From the NCBI GenBank assembly GCA_009617715.1, contig VTFK01000194.1:794783-858782 (forward strand): DNA of 64,000 bases. Reading direction: 5' to 3'. The position numbers and the translations under genes were made by a program. The stretch is from Plectrocnemia conspersa. Taxonomy: Eukaryota; Arthropoda; Insecta; Trichoptera; Polycentropodidae. Below are positions 1-11,529 of this stretch, one piece after another; position 1 is the stretch's first letter, and the number at the start of each line of letters is the position of its first letter. The notes under the pieces are model-generated. The model searched no databases. It was not told where the DNA came from and worked only from the letters and a program-made list of their open reading frames with translations.

Positions 1-70
1 CGTCGGATCCGGCAGTTCTCGCTAGTGTAGCGAAAGCCGATATATCGGATTTCGGTAGCCAAAGGGTTAA
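1..70 (-). mobile_element. TTAA-type transposon end (partial), copy 1
   Basis: Read on the minus strand, the sequence starts TTAACCCTTTGGC, as piggyBac-like ends do (TTAA target site followed by CCC). A perfect 12-bp palindrome, CCGATATATCGG, lies at 37-48, centred 28.5 bases in from the TTAA edge. A second copy is at 2651-2717 with small indels. The partner end is not visible; it may lie before the window. It is assigned to a TTAA element by end structure only. Confidence 0.45.
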
Positions 71-1125
71 TAATAATATCCTATATAAAAATTTAAAATA
101 AACTAATTATGTACTTGTGTGTTTGAATACATAGATACTATTGCAATAATTAACTAAAATGTAATTAACATGCATATTGAAACTGTAAAAATAAATTATA
201 TCAGTAAAAAGATTTTCCATATACCAAAATATATACTGTGTATTACTTATATTTTTTTATATGCCTAAATTTCAAAATTTTAAACAATCCTTACTGTTCA
301 ATTTTAGAATGATTATGTGTTATTGCTAGGATCTTATTGATTCATAGTTATTTTAGTTTAATTTTATTCTTTATGGCAATAAAATTCTTGAGAGAGGACT
401 GCTTTATTTTATAATTATGGGTACAAAAGGTAGTAAACTTATATATATTAATATTATTTGTTAATATTCGCTTGTGATGAAGTGCGTAATAGTCAAGTAA
501 TCAAGGATCAAGATTATGCAAGTTTCGGTTGTCAATGAGAATAATATAAAACTATATGCTAGAAGATGAAAGTTACAGAATCGTGTACAAAAAGCTAAAG
601 TATAAAGTACATACTAGACACGCGCTATGTTGAGATGCCGAAAGACTTAGAATCTCGAGTCGGGTCTTTGACAGGCCTGATTTAGAGCAAGTTGGGGGAT
701 TTTCTCAGCAGGTACCGAGGCTAGCAGGTGCGCTAGTCCGAATGCTTTTAAGCAACGGAAAACCTAGGGTTCAATGTGTCACGTCACGTAAACGGTCACG
801 TGGAGCAAGATTAATATCCTGCAACTCCATTATTATTTATTCGACTTTTAAGCCCGCATAAGAGACATGGAAGTCATCCAACTCATCCATAATGGTTTTA
901 TAAGCAATCGTTGGAATGTAGACGTCTGATACACTACATAGATCTCGCTTTTCAGACCCAGACTATTGTACGACCTCATGCGGGCGATAATGGTATATTT
1001 GAACCTTGAACGACACCTATACGACCTCGGAGATGAAATTTCATTTCAATTTCATACACGAGAGATATTTAATTTTGCGTGTACGCGATAATGTACACAG
1101 TATACAAGGGGGATCGAGAAGTAAT

Positions 1126-1129
<4 letters not shown>

Positions 1130-1156
<27 letters not shown>
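1130..1156. repeat. Homopolymer T27
   Basis: A run of 27 T in copy 1 of the tandem duplication. The matching site in copy 2 (3789-3793) has only 5 T. The flanking bases are the same in both copies. Confidence 0.95.
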
Positions 1157-2650
1157 CCGACGTCTGAGCTTTGGGTTCATTTTATGCTGATAATGATCCA
1201 GTAAGCGTATAAGTTTTGCTATCATTATTAAAATGTCCAAACACAACTTTAGTAAATAAAAATATTTACGATAAAGAAAAAGTCAAGATTCTATCAAGAC
1301 ATTAATACCAAACGAGTGGAACATACGAACTTTAATGTTTGCCATTTGAACACTTTGAACTGAAAACATTATTTTCATAATGGCAAGGCTTCTAGCGAAC
1401 CAAACGGCCGACCAAAGTAGCCATTTTATTGTTATGATAGCCATTATTATTGCAATTTTAATGAAAAATAACGCTTTAACCGTTTCGCAGTTACGGCACA
1501 AAATAAGGTCAAGTTGAAAATTACCTCCATTAAAAAAAAAACAATACGTACCCTAATATCCTTAATACTTAAATAGATGTTGCGTAATTCATAACGTACC
1601 TGAAACAATAAAAATAACGTATTATAATAAAATTTATACAAAAAATGCTTTATATTTGAGTGAAAGGATTTACGGCGTTTATTTATATTGGCTCAAACGT
1701 CGGGGCGTTGATACAACTTTTAAGTGCATATAAAGAAGGAAGAGTGTCAAGACGGAAGGGAAAAATAAGGAAATAAGTAAAAAAAGAGGAGAGAGAAGCG
1801 GATAAGTAGGATGAAAAGAAAAAAACTGTGTCAATTTCTACTTTATGGTATCGCAGTCAGAGCATCAAAATGTAAATTGTTTTATACGCTCTGCGAAGGA
1901 GGGTTTTAGGGTTCTTTCATGGGGTACGTTTTGGAATTAGACAATTATGTAAGTTTTTAAAAAGTTTACGTTTTATATTATGTTTCGTAGACAATACTTA
2001 AAATATATTTTATTTATTTATTTATTATAAATCCTTCATTGCAAAAAACAGACATTAGCGTAAAGCATTACAAAATAGTAAGCACAATAAACAACTACTA
2101 AGTAGATAACTATTATTACTGCTAAAAATCAATAATGTTATTATGAACGACCTATTTCGATTTTATTTTACAGCATTGAAATTAAAAAAAAACATTAGAG
2201 TTAATGTGAAATTAGAGCTTAGGTCTTTCATGTATTATCTATTTTTTTTATCGTGCTGATGTTTATACGTTAAAAAATATAGTTTAATGATTTAAATGTC
2301 AATAATATAGTTTTATTAACATTGAAATCATTTATAAGATATATGTAGTAGGAGTCGAAAAGTTGAATTTAATAATTTAATTTAATTCTGAAGCGGTTTA
2401 TATAAAATACATATAAACAATACAATTTTTCAACTTATGTTATAGATTTTCTTAAGAAAAAAATAGTGGCGATTCAAAATTTGAACAAAAGTAGTTTTCT
2501 AAGGAACAATTTAGATGTATTGGTGTTATGGTGCATTTTAAATTTATTTGCATAGGCTTAATTTTGCGGAATTATAATTATTTTAATTATTCCTATAAAC
2601 ATTTATTAATAAACTAATAACGCCGAATTGGATACTACGATTTCCGGAGC

Positions 2651-2717
2651 CGTCGGATCGGCAGTTCTCGCAAGTGTGGCAGAAAGCCGATATATCAGAT
2701 TGTAGCCAAAGGGTTAA
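2651..2717 (-). mobile_element. TTAA-type transposon end (partial), copy 2
   Basis: Duplicated version of the end at 1-70. The palindrome at 2687-2698 has one mismatch, and a 3-base deletion brings it closer to the TTAA. No matching inverted end was found nearby. Confidence 0.4.
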
Positions 2718-5252
2718 TAATAATATCCTATATAAAAAATTTAAAATAAAACTAATTATGTACTTGTGTGTTTGAATACATGAATACTATTGCAATAATT
2801 AACTAAAATGTAATTAACATGCATATTGAAACTGTAAAATAAATTATATCAGTAAAAAAGATTTTCCATATACCAAAATATATACTGTGTGTATTACTTA
2901 TATTTTTTATATGCCTAAATTTCAAAATTTTTAAACAATCCTTACTGTTCAATTTTAGAATGATTATGTGTTATTGCTAGGATCTTATTGATTCATAGTT
3001 ATTTTAGTTTAATTTTATTCTTTATGGCAATAAAATTCTTGAGAGAGGACTGCTTTATTTTATAATTATGGGTACAAAAGGTAGTAAACTTATATATATT
3101 AATATTATTTGTTAATATTCGCTTGTGATGAAGTGCGTAATAGTCAAGTAATCAAGGATCAAGATTATGCAAGTTTCGGTTGTCAATGAGAATAATATAA
3201 AAAACTATATGCTAGAAGATGAAAGTTACAGAATCGTGTACAAAAGCTAAAGTATAAAGTACATACTAGACACGCGCTATGTTGAGATGCCGAAAGACTT
3301 AGAATCTCGAGTCGGGTCTTTGACAGGCCTGATTTAGAGCAAGTTGGGGGATTTTCTCAGCAGGTACCGAGGCTAGCAGGTGCGCTAGTCCGAATGCTTT
3401 TAAGCAACGGAAAACCTAGGGTTCAATGTGTCACGTCACGTAAACGGTCACGTGGAGCAAGATTAATATCCTGCAACTCCATTATTATTTATTCGACTTT
3501 TTAAGCCCGCATAAGAGACATGGAAGTCATCCAACTCATCCATAATGGTTTTATAAGCAATCGTTGGAATGTAGACGTCTGATACACACTACATAGATCT
3601 CTCGCTTTTCAGACCCAGACTATTGTACGACCTCATGCGGGCGATAATGGTATATTTGAACCTTGGAACGACACCTATACGACCTCGGAGATGAAATTTC
3701 ATTTCAATTCATACACACGAGAGATATTTAATTTTGCGTGTACGCGATAATGTACACAGTATACAAGGGGGATCGAGAAGTAATGGACTTTTTCCGACGT
3801 CTGAGCTTTGGGTTCATTTTATGCTGATACGATCCAGTAAGCGTATAAGTTTTGCTATCATTATTAAAATGTCCAAACACAACTTTAGTAAATAAAAATA
3901 TTTACGATAAAGAAAAAGTCAAGATTCTATCAAGACATTAATACCAAACGAGTGGAACATACGAACTTTAATGTTTGCCATTTGAACACTTTGAACTGAA
4001 AACATTATTTTCATAATGGCAAGGCTTCTAGCGAACCAAACGGCCGACCAAAGTAGCCATTTTATTGTTATGATAGCCATTATTATTGCAATTTTAATGA
4101 AAAATAACGCTTTAACCGTTTCGCAGTTACGGCACAAAATAAGGTCAAGTTGAAAATTACCTCCATTAAAAAAAAAACAATACGTACCCTAATATCCTTA
4201 ATACTTAAATAGATGTTGCGTAATTCATAACGTACCTGAAACAATAAAAATAACGTATTATAATAAAATTTATACAAAAAATGCTTTATATTTGAGTGAA
4301 AGGATTTACGGCGTTTATTTATATTGGCTCAAACGTCGGGGCGTTGATACAACTTTTAAGTGCATATAAAGAAGGAAGAGTGTCAAGACGGAAGGGAAAA
4401 ATAAGGAAATAAGTAAAAAAAGAGGAGAGAGAAGCGGATAAGTAGGATGAAAAGAAAAAAACTGTGTCAATTTCTACTTTATGGTATCGCAGTCAGAGCA
4501 TCAAAATGTAAATTGTTTTATACGCTCTGCGAAGGAGGGTTTTAGGGTTCTTTTCATGGGGTACGTTTTGGAATTAGACAATTATGTAAGTTTTTAAAAA
4601 GTTTACGTTTTATATTATGTTTCGTAGACAATACTTAAAATATATTTTATTTATTTATTTATTATAAATCCTTCATTGCAAAAAACAGACATTAGCGTAA
4701 AGCATTACAAAATAGTAAGCACAATAAACAACTACTAAGTAGATAACTATTATTACTGCTAAAAATCAATAATGTTATTATGAACGACCTATTTCGATTT
4801 TATTTTACAGCATTGAAATTAAAAAAAAACATTAGAGTTAATGTGAAATTAGAGCTTAGGTCTTTCATGTATTATCTATTTTTTTTATCGTGCTGATGTT
4901 TATACGTTAAAAAATATAGTTTAATGATTTAAATGTCAATATAGTTTATTAACATTGAAATCATTTATAAGATATATGTAGTAGGAGTCGAAAAGTTGAA
5001 GTAATAATTTAATTTAATTCTGAAGCGGTTTATATAAAATACATATAAACAATGCAATTTTCAACTATGTTATAGATTTTCTTAAGAAAAAATAAGTGGC
5101 GATTCAAAATTTGAACAAAGTAGTTTTCCTAAGGAACAATTTAGATGTATTGGTGTTATGGTGCATTAGAATTTATTTATAGGCTTAATTTGCGGAATTA
5201 TAATTATTTTAATTATTCCTATAAACATTTATTAATAAACTAATAACGCCGA
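2651..5252. repeat. 2.6 kb tandem duplication, copy 2
   Basis: Second direct copy of the block at 1-2650. The offset falls from 2650 at its start to 2626 at its end because of small indels. Long stretches are identical, for example 1283-1641 against 3919-4277. Homology stops at a CGCCGA ending at 5252, beyond which the sequence is unrelated. This is either a recent segmental duplication or two haplotypes joined by the assembler. No coding content is supported. Confidence 0.95.
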
Positions 5253-5804
5253 AAAACCATTGTATTATATATAAAAGTAGTAATAATTAGCTAAAAAAAT
5301 ATTGTATTTTTTATACACTATATAATTTGAAAAAACCTAAATAATTTGTAACATTTTAAATATATTTAGTATTTAAATTAGAAAATCCTAATTATCTACT
5401 TCTAAATATTTATTACCTTTTTCAATTTTTTTTATTCTATAAAATTAAAAAAAGTATGTGACTCACTCCTAAATAAATTATTGTTCACATGTGCAGAAAA
5501 AAAAATATGTAAGTGAATTTTGCTAAATATAAAACCAATGATTCATTTAGCCGCAATTTATTTATTGCACCTTACATGGATTAGGTTGTTTTTAAAATAT
5601 TTATATTTACATTAATTAACACATATTTATATTTAATACAGAGTGGCAGTTATTATCATTATTAAAATATATCAATTTCGAAAGCATTGTTTTTTAAAGA
5701 AATTGTTACAGTGGAATTCAATTAACAAGTATATCTTTCATTTTTAATGTTTTTTATTTTTTAAGTCAGAGAAGAGCGAATCGGCAGCCGCCAAAAATAG
5801 TTCT
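5253..5804. other. AT-rich spacer, no features seen
   Basis: Very AT-rich sequence between the tandem duplication and the first TTAA terminal repeat. No reading frame, RNA gene or repeat is recognised. Confidence 0.6.
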
Positions 5805-5867
5805 TTAACCCCTTGATCGGTATCGCCGTACATGTACGGTGATCGATCTTTTAATATTTTGAAGTAA
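5805..5867 (+). repeat. Left TTAA terminal inverted repeat
   Basis: It starts TTAACCCCTTGATCGG and contains a 22-bp palindrome with one mismatched pair at 5822-5843. It pairs with 11290-11352. Confidence 0.75.
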
Positions 5868-6593
5868 CCCAGATAGTTATATATTTACATATAAATAATA
5901 TACAAAAAACATTAAATTTATATATTTTTTTAATTTAATTGAATACAATTGATTTCTGTAAAAAATAAAAGCGATAAATTGAAAGAGTTCAAGATATTCA
6001 TTTTATAAAAAAATATTTAGAGCCTCTGTAAAAAAAATCCACAAAAGCCGAATAATATTATGTATAAAAAAGATGTACTCTAATTTAACGTAATTTAATA
6101 ATAGAAAAGTGTAAAAATTAATCACTAAAACAAACTAAAAAAGTAATAAAATAAATCAATGCAATAAAACGCCGAGAATCACTATATATTTACTTTAAAT
6201 GCAATATCAAATAATAATAAATAAATAACAACAGAAATAACTATGGAAACATACGTAAAATTAACTCACTACTCAAAAGGTTAATTAAATTTACAGGAGC
6301 AAATATTTCTTTATTTTTGATTAATAATTAACACACACTGAAATATGCAACGGTAATATCAATTTAATAGCTTTTACAAACATGTTTTGCTACAATGATA
6401 TTTTCTGGATGTTTTTTTCATATTTTGAGTGGATTGTCTTAAAATGTCGTTCCACATTTTATTTGTTTGCAATTACCACAGTTGATATGTTTTCATTTTT
6501 TGTTTAACTCATGACTAGAGCTAAACATATTAAAAAAACTACTTTTACAATTACGTGTCAAATATAAAATTTAATAATAATTTGAGGAATATA

Positions 6594-6812
6594 TTAACCC
6601 TTTCAACGCAACCGTACGTGTATATAATCAAAGTCCATGCGCGGCGCTATTTTTAATTTATTGAAAATTATGATTTTTTTATATAAATACATTGTCTTAC
6701 TTCATAAAAGATAATAAATATATCAATTTACATCTGAAATATATTTTATATTTTGAAAAAAATCATGGCGTTGCTCGTCATGGCCTGCATAGATCCGCGG
6801 TGAAAAGGTTAA
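6594..6812. mobile_element. 219-bp TTAA MITE
   Basis: TTAA at 6594-6597 and 6809-6812 enclose imperfect inverted ends: CCCTTTCAACGC on the left against CCTTTTCACCGC on the right read in reverse complement. The interior is short and AT-rich with no coding potential. The TTAA flanks and CC start fit a non-autonomous piggyBac-like element. It is nested inside the 5805-11352 interval and its ends belong to a different family. Confidence 0.55.
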
Positions 6813-9800
6813 TAGCAGAAGCATGATCAAATAACTTATTAATGTTTTATATATGAATACAACCTTTAAGATAAAGTGATCTAATGTACGTACGATCAAT
6901 ATATGTACGTATACGACAATTTATAATTTCATTTTCATGTACGCTAAAACAATATATGGAGGTTATAAATGGCTTCGCGTCTGCTCTATAAGCGACCAGC
7001 AAACAAATGTGTAATGACTGTCCAACGAACATGTGACAGTCCCACGCAGTGTATTTCCCTTTATACAGTGTTCTCTTTATATCAGGTGTTTTCAGGTTAT
7101 ATTTGTGAAAACTAGTACATTTTAAGAACGGAGACTTGAAATTACGCTGCGATCGACTGAATTATGTTAAAATTTACTACATATATTATATAATATTTTA
7201 TTTGAAGATTTGGTACTTGGTTATATTACGAAAGAAGATGTTGACATAATCATGTAAAATTTTAAAATACATTCCATAAAATCGCTTTACTGGCGCCATT
7301 TTCATGGTGGCGCATTTCACGTGATAAATTCAGCGCATACTTCTTCCGAATGCTTCCTATCAAAAATGTGCATAGCCAAGCTTTTTATCACTAAGAACGA
7401 AACCCTAGTCTACTGCCCCCCGAATTCATGAATAATGCTCGGTTTATTTCTTGTTTACCACATTTTAAATTGTTTCGCCCGTCATTCGTCGCGGTTATGG
7501 TATGCCATTTATCACCAGAAATATGCGCATATATCCGATTTGCGCAGTGCTTTCCCTTTTTTTTTAAGGCGGTTTTGAGCCAAAACATCCAAACGAACGA
7601 GGCGTTTCGTGGCTAAAGAGCCGTTATCTCGTTTTGTGGCGACAAATTCGACGCATTAATGCTTCCCGGCTGTCGGGACACTTACACGGCGCATAAGAAA
7701 CCACTTTTGTATATTTCTATGTAAGAGGAAAGCGTAATAAATCATTTAAATGGAGAAAACGCATAAACTGCTGTTGTGATGTACATTATAAAAGAGAATC
7801 GCTTTTCACGTAATCTCTATTATTTACATATAATATATAAAACGCATCAAAAATGACCAGGAGATTATTTATTGCAACGTAAATTTAATTGATACACTCA
7901 CATTAGAAATTTATAAGAAAATAGCATATTTACAACTTATATTGAATTTAATAAATTATATTTAATACACTCTAGGCGCTAAAAGTCATGGCAAAAATTA
8001 AGCTCCCCCTGTTTTTAAACTAAGATCGCCAGTGCATTTGACGGCCGCTGTTTCAAACTACCAAGCAGAGCCGTCTGACTTTTCGCCGTGGAAAATTGTA
8101 CCTGTCAAAAGCATCCCGCGAAATATCGCTCCGCAAATGGGCGGTGAAAAAAATCCGCTCACCCTTTAATATCAGCGCCCGGGGCGGCCGTCTTAATGGG
8201 CCGTAAAACTCGTTACAAACGGCGTAGATGAAAAAAAAAGGAATGAGTCGGGAGGAGGCATTAAGACGCACCACTCGTTTCTTTTTTATTATTTTAATTA
8301 ATGGCAAAGTCATGCATATTCAGTTGGGGTGGATAGGGAGGCAAAATAAAAGCGAAAAGTCACCGATAAAACGTGTCCGGTTTACGATGTTCGAACTTGA
8401 TTTATATCGGGCAATAAGGAAGCGTTTGTGATTGTGGCCCACTTAACATTGTTGTTTCGTACGACGAGCGACACAGGCAGTGTTTCGGCGCTTTTATTTA
8501 CGAGCTTTCGCTCTCGAGGCGGAAAAACCGTCGTCGGGAAATTCGATTGTGAGAAAATTCGAGTTGGATCGAAATTGTTAAATGGGGCGAGCGTTAATCA
8601 CGCGGCGTGGAAACGTTCGATTCAATTGTGGCGATATTTCACGTCTAATGTTGTGCTTGTATTGTGGTTCTCGAAAAATGTCGTACAAAACTGATTACAT
8701 TACAATGAAAAGTAAACAAATATTATTTTAATTTAATTAAGGACCAAAAAAAGTTAAAAATTATTATTTAAACTAATCTTTAAAAGTATTAATTTAGATT
8801 AAGAAAATGTCTTTAGATGAAATTATCTAAGAAAACAACGGTTAATTTCAAAAAAGGGCAAAAAGCTGTATGGTCTAATATAATTAATTTTAATGGATAC
8901 ATATATAATAGTTCCCGTACACTTAATTTATGCTTACATTATTTTATGGCCGATCTGTAAACATAATGATTTATTAAACTAATTTTTTTTTTGCATTTAA
9001 AAAAACTTATATATTAGGACAAAACTAAATTAACTAATGTTTTATTATACATATTATGGTAACATATTTTTGTGGAAAAAATTAAAGAATAAAAGTATAG
9101 ATCAACAAATTAGAAGTTTATTCTCAAGACAAGAAAAAATCAGCGGTCGTCAACCTTTATTATTAAATTATGAACTCGGAGCCGTATCTATCTCGAGACA
9201 CGCGTCAGTATCACGATTCTGGGCGCAGTTCGTGTTCCTAAAATTACAACTTTTCTTCGGTACTCAGATTTACGGTCGCGCCCTGTGACAAATTAGGGCC
9301 TTAATGGGATAAGCGCCCCCGCAACGGCTCCCATAAAAGCGATATGTGAATGGAAAAAAATACCCGGGGTGACCCTGGGGTGGGTGGGTGAAAAAAACGC
9401 GATTTTCCTGCCTCGGAAACATTAAAAGGGAGAGAGAAGTTAAGCAAAGAAAAGTGGAATGTAAAATAAATCCCGATGGAGTTGATAAAGGGGCGGTTCG
9501 TGTGTGTGAGAGTTTTCAAATCTGCACTGTTGGCATAACGGTTTATTGCCGAAAGTCGTCACCTTTTGATCCCATATGTGCATTTTGTGCGTCGATTGGG
9601 TGACGGTATTATTTTATTGTTTCAGCCTAGAGTTAGTGAGGAACGAAGGGCTGCGCCATAGGTTTCGAGTATAAATTGGATGTGAGGGTTGGAGTGTGGA
9701 GGCTTTGATCTTATAAATAGAATTTTCAGCAGATTTATCACGTTGGACGTTATTTTTGCTGTCTTAAACAATTCATTGAGCGATGTTTTTATAAATCTTT

Positions 9801-10049
9801 CCCTTGATAGACTTTTTATAAACCTTACATAAGAACACATAATATTCATTGCCTTTTTATATAATATATGTGATCACTGTGCTCTTGAGTTATGCAATTG
9901 GAATAGCCTATTATATTATTTAATTTTTTTCATTTCCCCCAAGAATTTCAAAGACATCTTTTCAACTGTTTTTTAATATTTCTATTTTATTTAGATTCAC
10001 AGTATCTAATTAAATTCCATGCATTTTTCTACCCAAATTTAAGGGGGGC
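6813..10049. other. Non-coding stretch with less AT-rich islands
   Basis: AT-rich DNA with islands near 7280-7700, 7970-8690 and 9150-9700. The islands contain CpG-bearing, less AT-biased sequence and several short overlapping frames on both strands, none with a recognisable domain or splice pattern. One GC-rich core (8170-8200) contains GCGCCCGGGGCG, also found at 38540-38565. The islands could be conserved non-coding or regulatory elements; this is inference. Confidence 0.4.
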
Positions 10050-11260
10050 AATTGTTATGACACTTTTAATTTTTACAATGGCTGCCATTTTGTAAAAAAA
10101 ATTATATTTTTTTTTCATGCAGAATGTATAGGGGTCGCTCATTAGTTCTATACGATACTGAAAATTGAGTTCTAAATCTTCAAAACCAAGCAAATAAGAG
10201 CGTTAACTCTTCTGCAAGTCTCAAAATGGCTCGTGTGGGGGTCCGATCGATCTGATACATCGCTTGTTTTGAAGCAAAAAACTATTTTTTTTATATTTTA
10301 TTTAGATGAAGTTTATGCTTATAAACGTTTCATATATAGCGATCTTTTCGTTAAAATTTAAACCTACTGAGTTATGAGTGCTTAAATTTTTAAATTTGTC
10401 GCAATTTTGCAAAAAATTGATACATTGGATATTGCTAGCGAACATATACAGGGCGCTTAAGAATTCTACACTGTCACCAAAATTCAACTTTAAATATGTA
10501 TAAATAAGCTTACACTGACCTTAACTATATTGCAAGTCTTATAAGCGTATGCATGGTGGATCTATCGACTCATAACACTAACCGTGTTTTGGAAAAAAAA
10601 ACTTTTTTTTTATTTTAAATTTTTTTAAGCGGTATCATAAGGGTATTCGAAAGCTCTATTTTGTATAAAAAAATCTTTTAAAGTAACCAAATACTAGCGT
10701 TAACTATATGCCAAGTCACATAAAAGCTCGTGGAGGCCCGGTCAATTTACCATAAAACTTGTTTTTAAAAAAAAAAATCTTTTTATATTTTTTTTTAAAT
10801 GCAAATTAAGCTTCTGAACAATTTTTGCATACGACATTTTTCAGTAGGATTTGATATCACAAAGTTATGATACTTTTAATTTTTACATTGGCTGCCATTT
10901 TGTAAAAAAAATATATTTTTTTTCATACAGAATGTATAGGGGGGTGCTCAGTAGTTCTATACGATACTAAAAATTTAATTTTAAATCTTTAAAACCAAGC
11001 AATTAAGAGCGTTAACTATTCTGCAAGTCTCAAAATGGCTTGTATGGGGGTCCGATCGATCTGATACATCGCTTGAAACTATTTTTTTTATATTTTATTT
11101 AGATGAACTTTAGACTTATACACGTTTCATTTATAACGATTTTTTCGTTAAAATTTAAACCTACTGAGTTACGAGTGTTTAAGTTTTTATACTTGTCGCA
11201 ATTTTGCAAAAAAATTGACACATTGGATATTGCTAGCGAACATATACAGCTTATAACCAG
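10050..11260. repeat. Degenerate tandem array with higher-order order
   Basis: Four related monomers are anchored by a GCGTTAACT..TGCAAGTC-like motif at about 10199, 10511, 10695 and 11009. Each is followed by a run of A then T. The first and fourth monomers are the most alike, so 10050-10490 and 10860-11250 form a direct repeat about 810 bases apart. The two middle monomers are more diverged. Spacings of about 312, 184 and 314 suggest an 810-base higher-order unit. No coding content. Confidence 0.8.
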
Positions 11261-11289
11261 CTCTCTTTAAATGACGTCCTTGATCTAGG

Positions 11290-11352
11290 GGACCTTAAAA
11301 CAGTGAAAGATCGATCGCCGTACATGTACGGCGATACCACTCAAATGGTTAA
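11290..11352 (-). repeat. Right TTAA terminal inverted repeat
   Basis: On the minus strand it starts TTAACCATTTGAGTGG. The palindrome here (11314-11335) is perfect over 22 bp, around the core CGCCGTACATGTACGGCG. It pairs with 5805-5867. Confidence 0.75.
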
Positions 11353-11529
11353 AATTGATATAATGCTTATTTTTCTTAAGACAGATTAAAATTAATATAC
11401 TATTGTAGCTTATTACACATATATTATTTTATATTTTTGATTATTTATCGCACAATTAGATCAATAATTAATTTTTTTTGTATAAGTAACTTTGATTATT
11501 TATTGAGAATGTCAACAAAAATCATTTGT
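11353..11529. other. AT-rich spacer between two TTAA elements
   Basis: Short AT-rich spacer with nothing recognised. Confidence 0.6.

Larger units (their letters stand above)
1..2650. repeat. 2.6 kb tandem duplication, copy 1
   Basis: This block is repeated almost unchanged immediately downstream. It starts at the window edge, so more copies may lie outside. It ends with about 24 bases (2627-2650) that have no counterpart after copy 2. Differences from copy 2 are mainly 1-4 base indels; the largest is a T run of 27 bases here (1130-1156) against 5 in copy 2. The short reading frames inside are AT-rich, start at weak codons and look like chance. A TTAA with an adjoining palindrome sits at 37-70. 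No gene is recognised. A (TTTA)n stretch near 2010 resembles the tail of the SINE/LINE copies elsewhere in the window. Confidence 0.95.
5805..11352. mobile_element. Interval bounded by inverted TTAA terminal repeats
   Basis: The left end (5805 onward) and the reverse complement of the right end (ending 11352) both start with TTAACC. They align over about 62 bases with roughly three quarters identity. Both carry the palindromic core GTACATGTAC centred 28.5 bases from the outer TTAA edge. The arrangement fits a 5.5 kb piggyBac-like element, but no transposase is readable inside and much of the interior looks like ordinary host DNA. Two independent MITE insertions in opposite orientation would give the same picture. 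A partial third copy of the end lies at 34705-34746. Confidence 0.45.

Noticed and set aside
1283..4277. Identical 72- and 64-codon frames in both tandem copies
   Set aside because: They are identical because the DNA is duplicated; they overlap each other, begin at weak starts and have no domain.
6594..6812. Same family as the 5805/11352 terminal repeats
   Set aside because: Only the TTAACC start is shared; inner sequences differ, so it is listed as a separate family.
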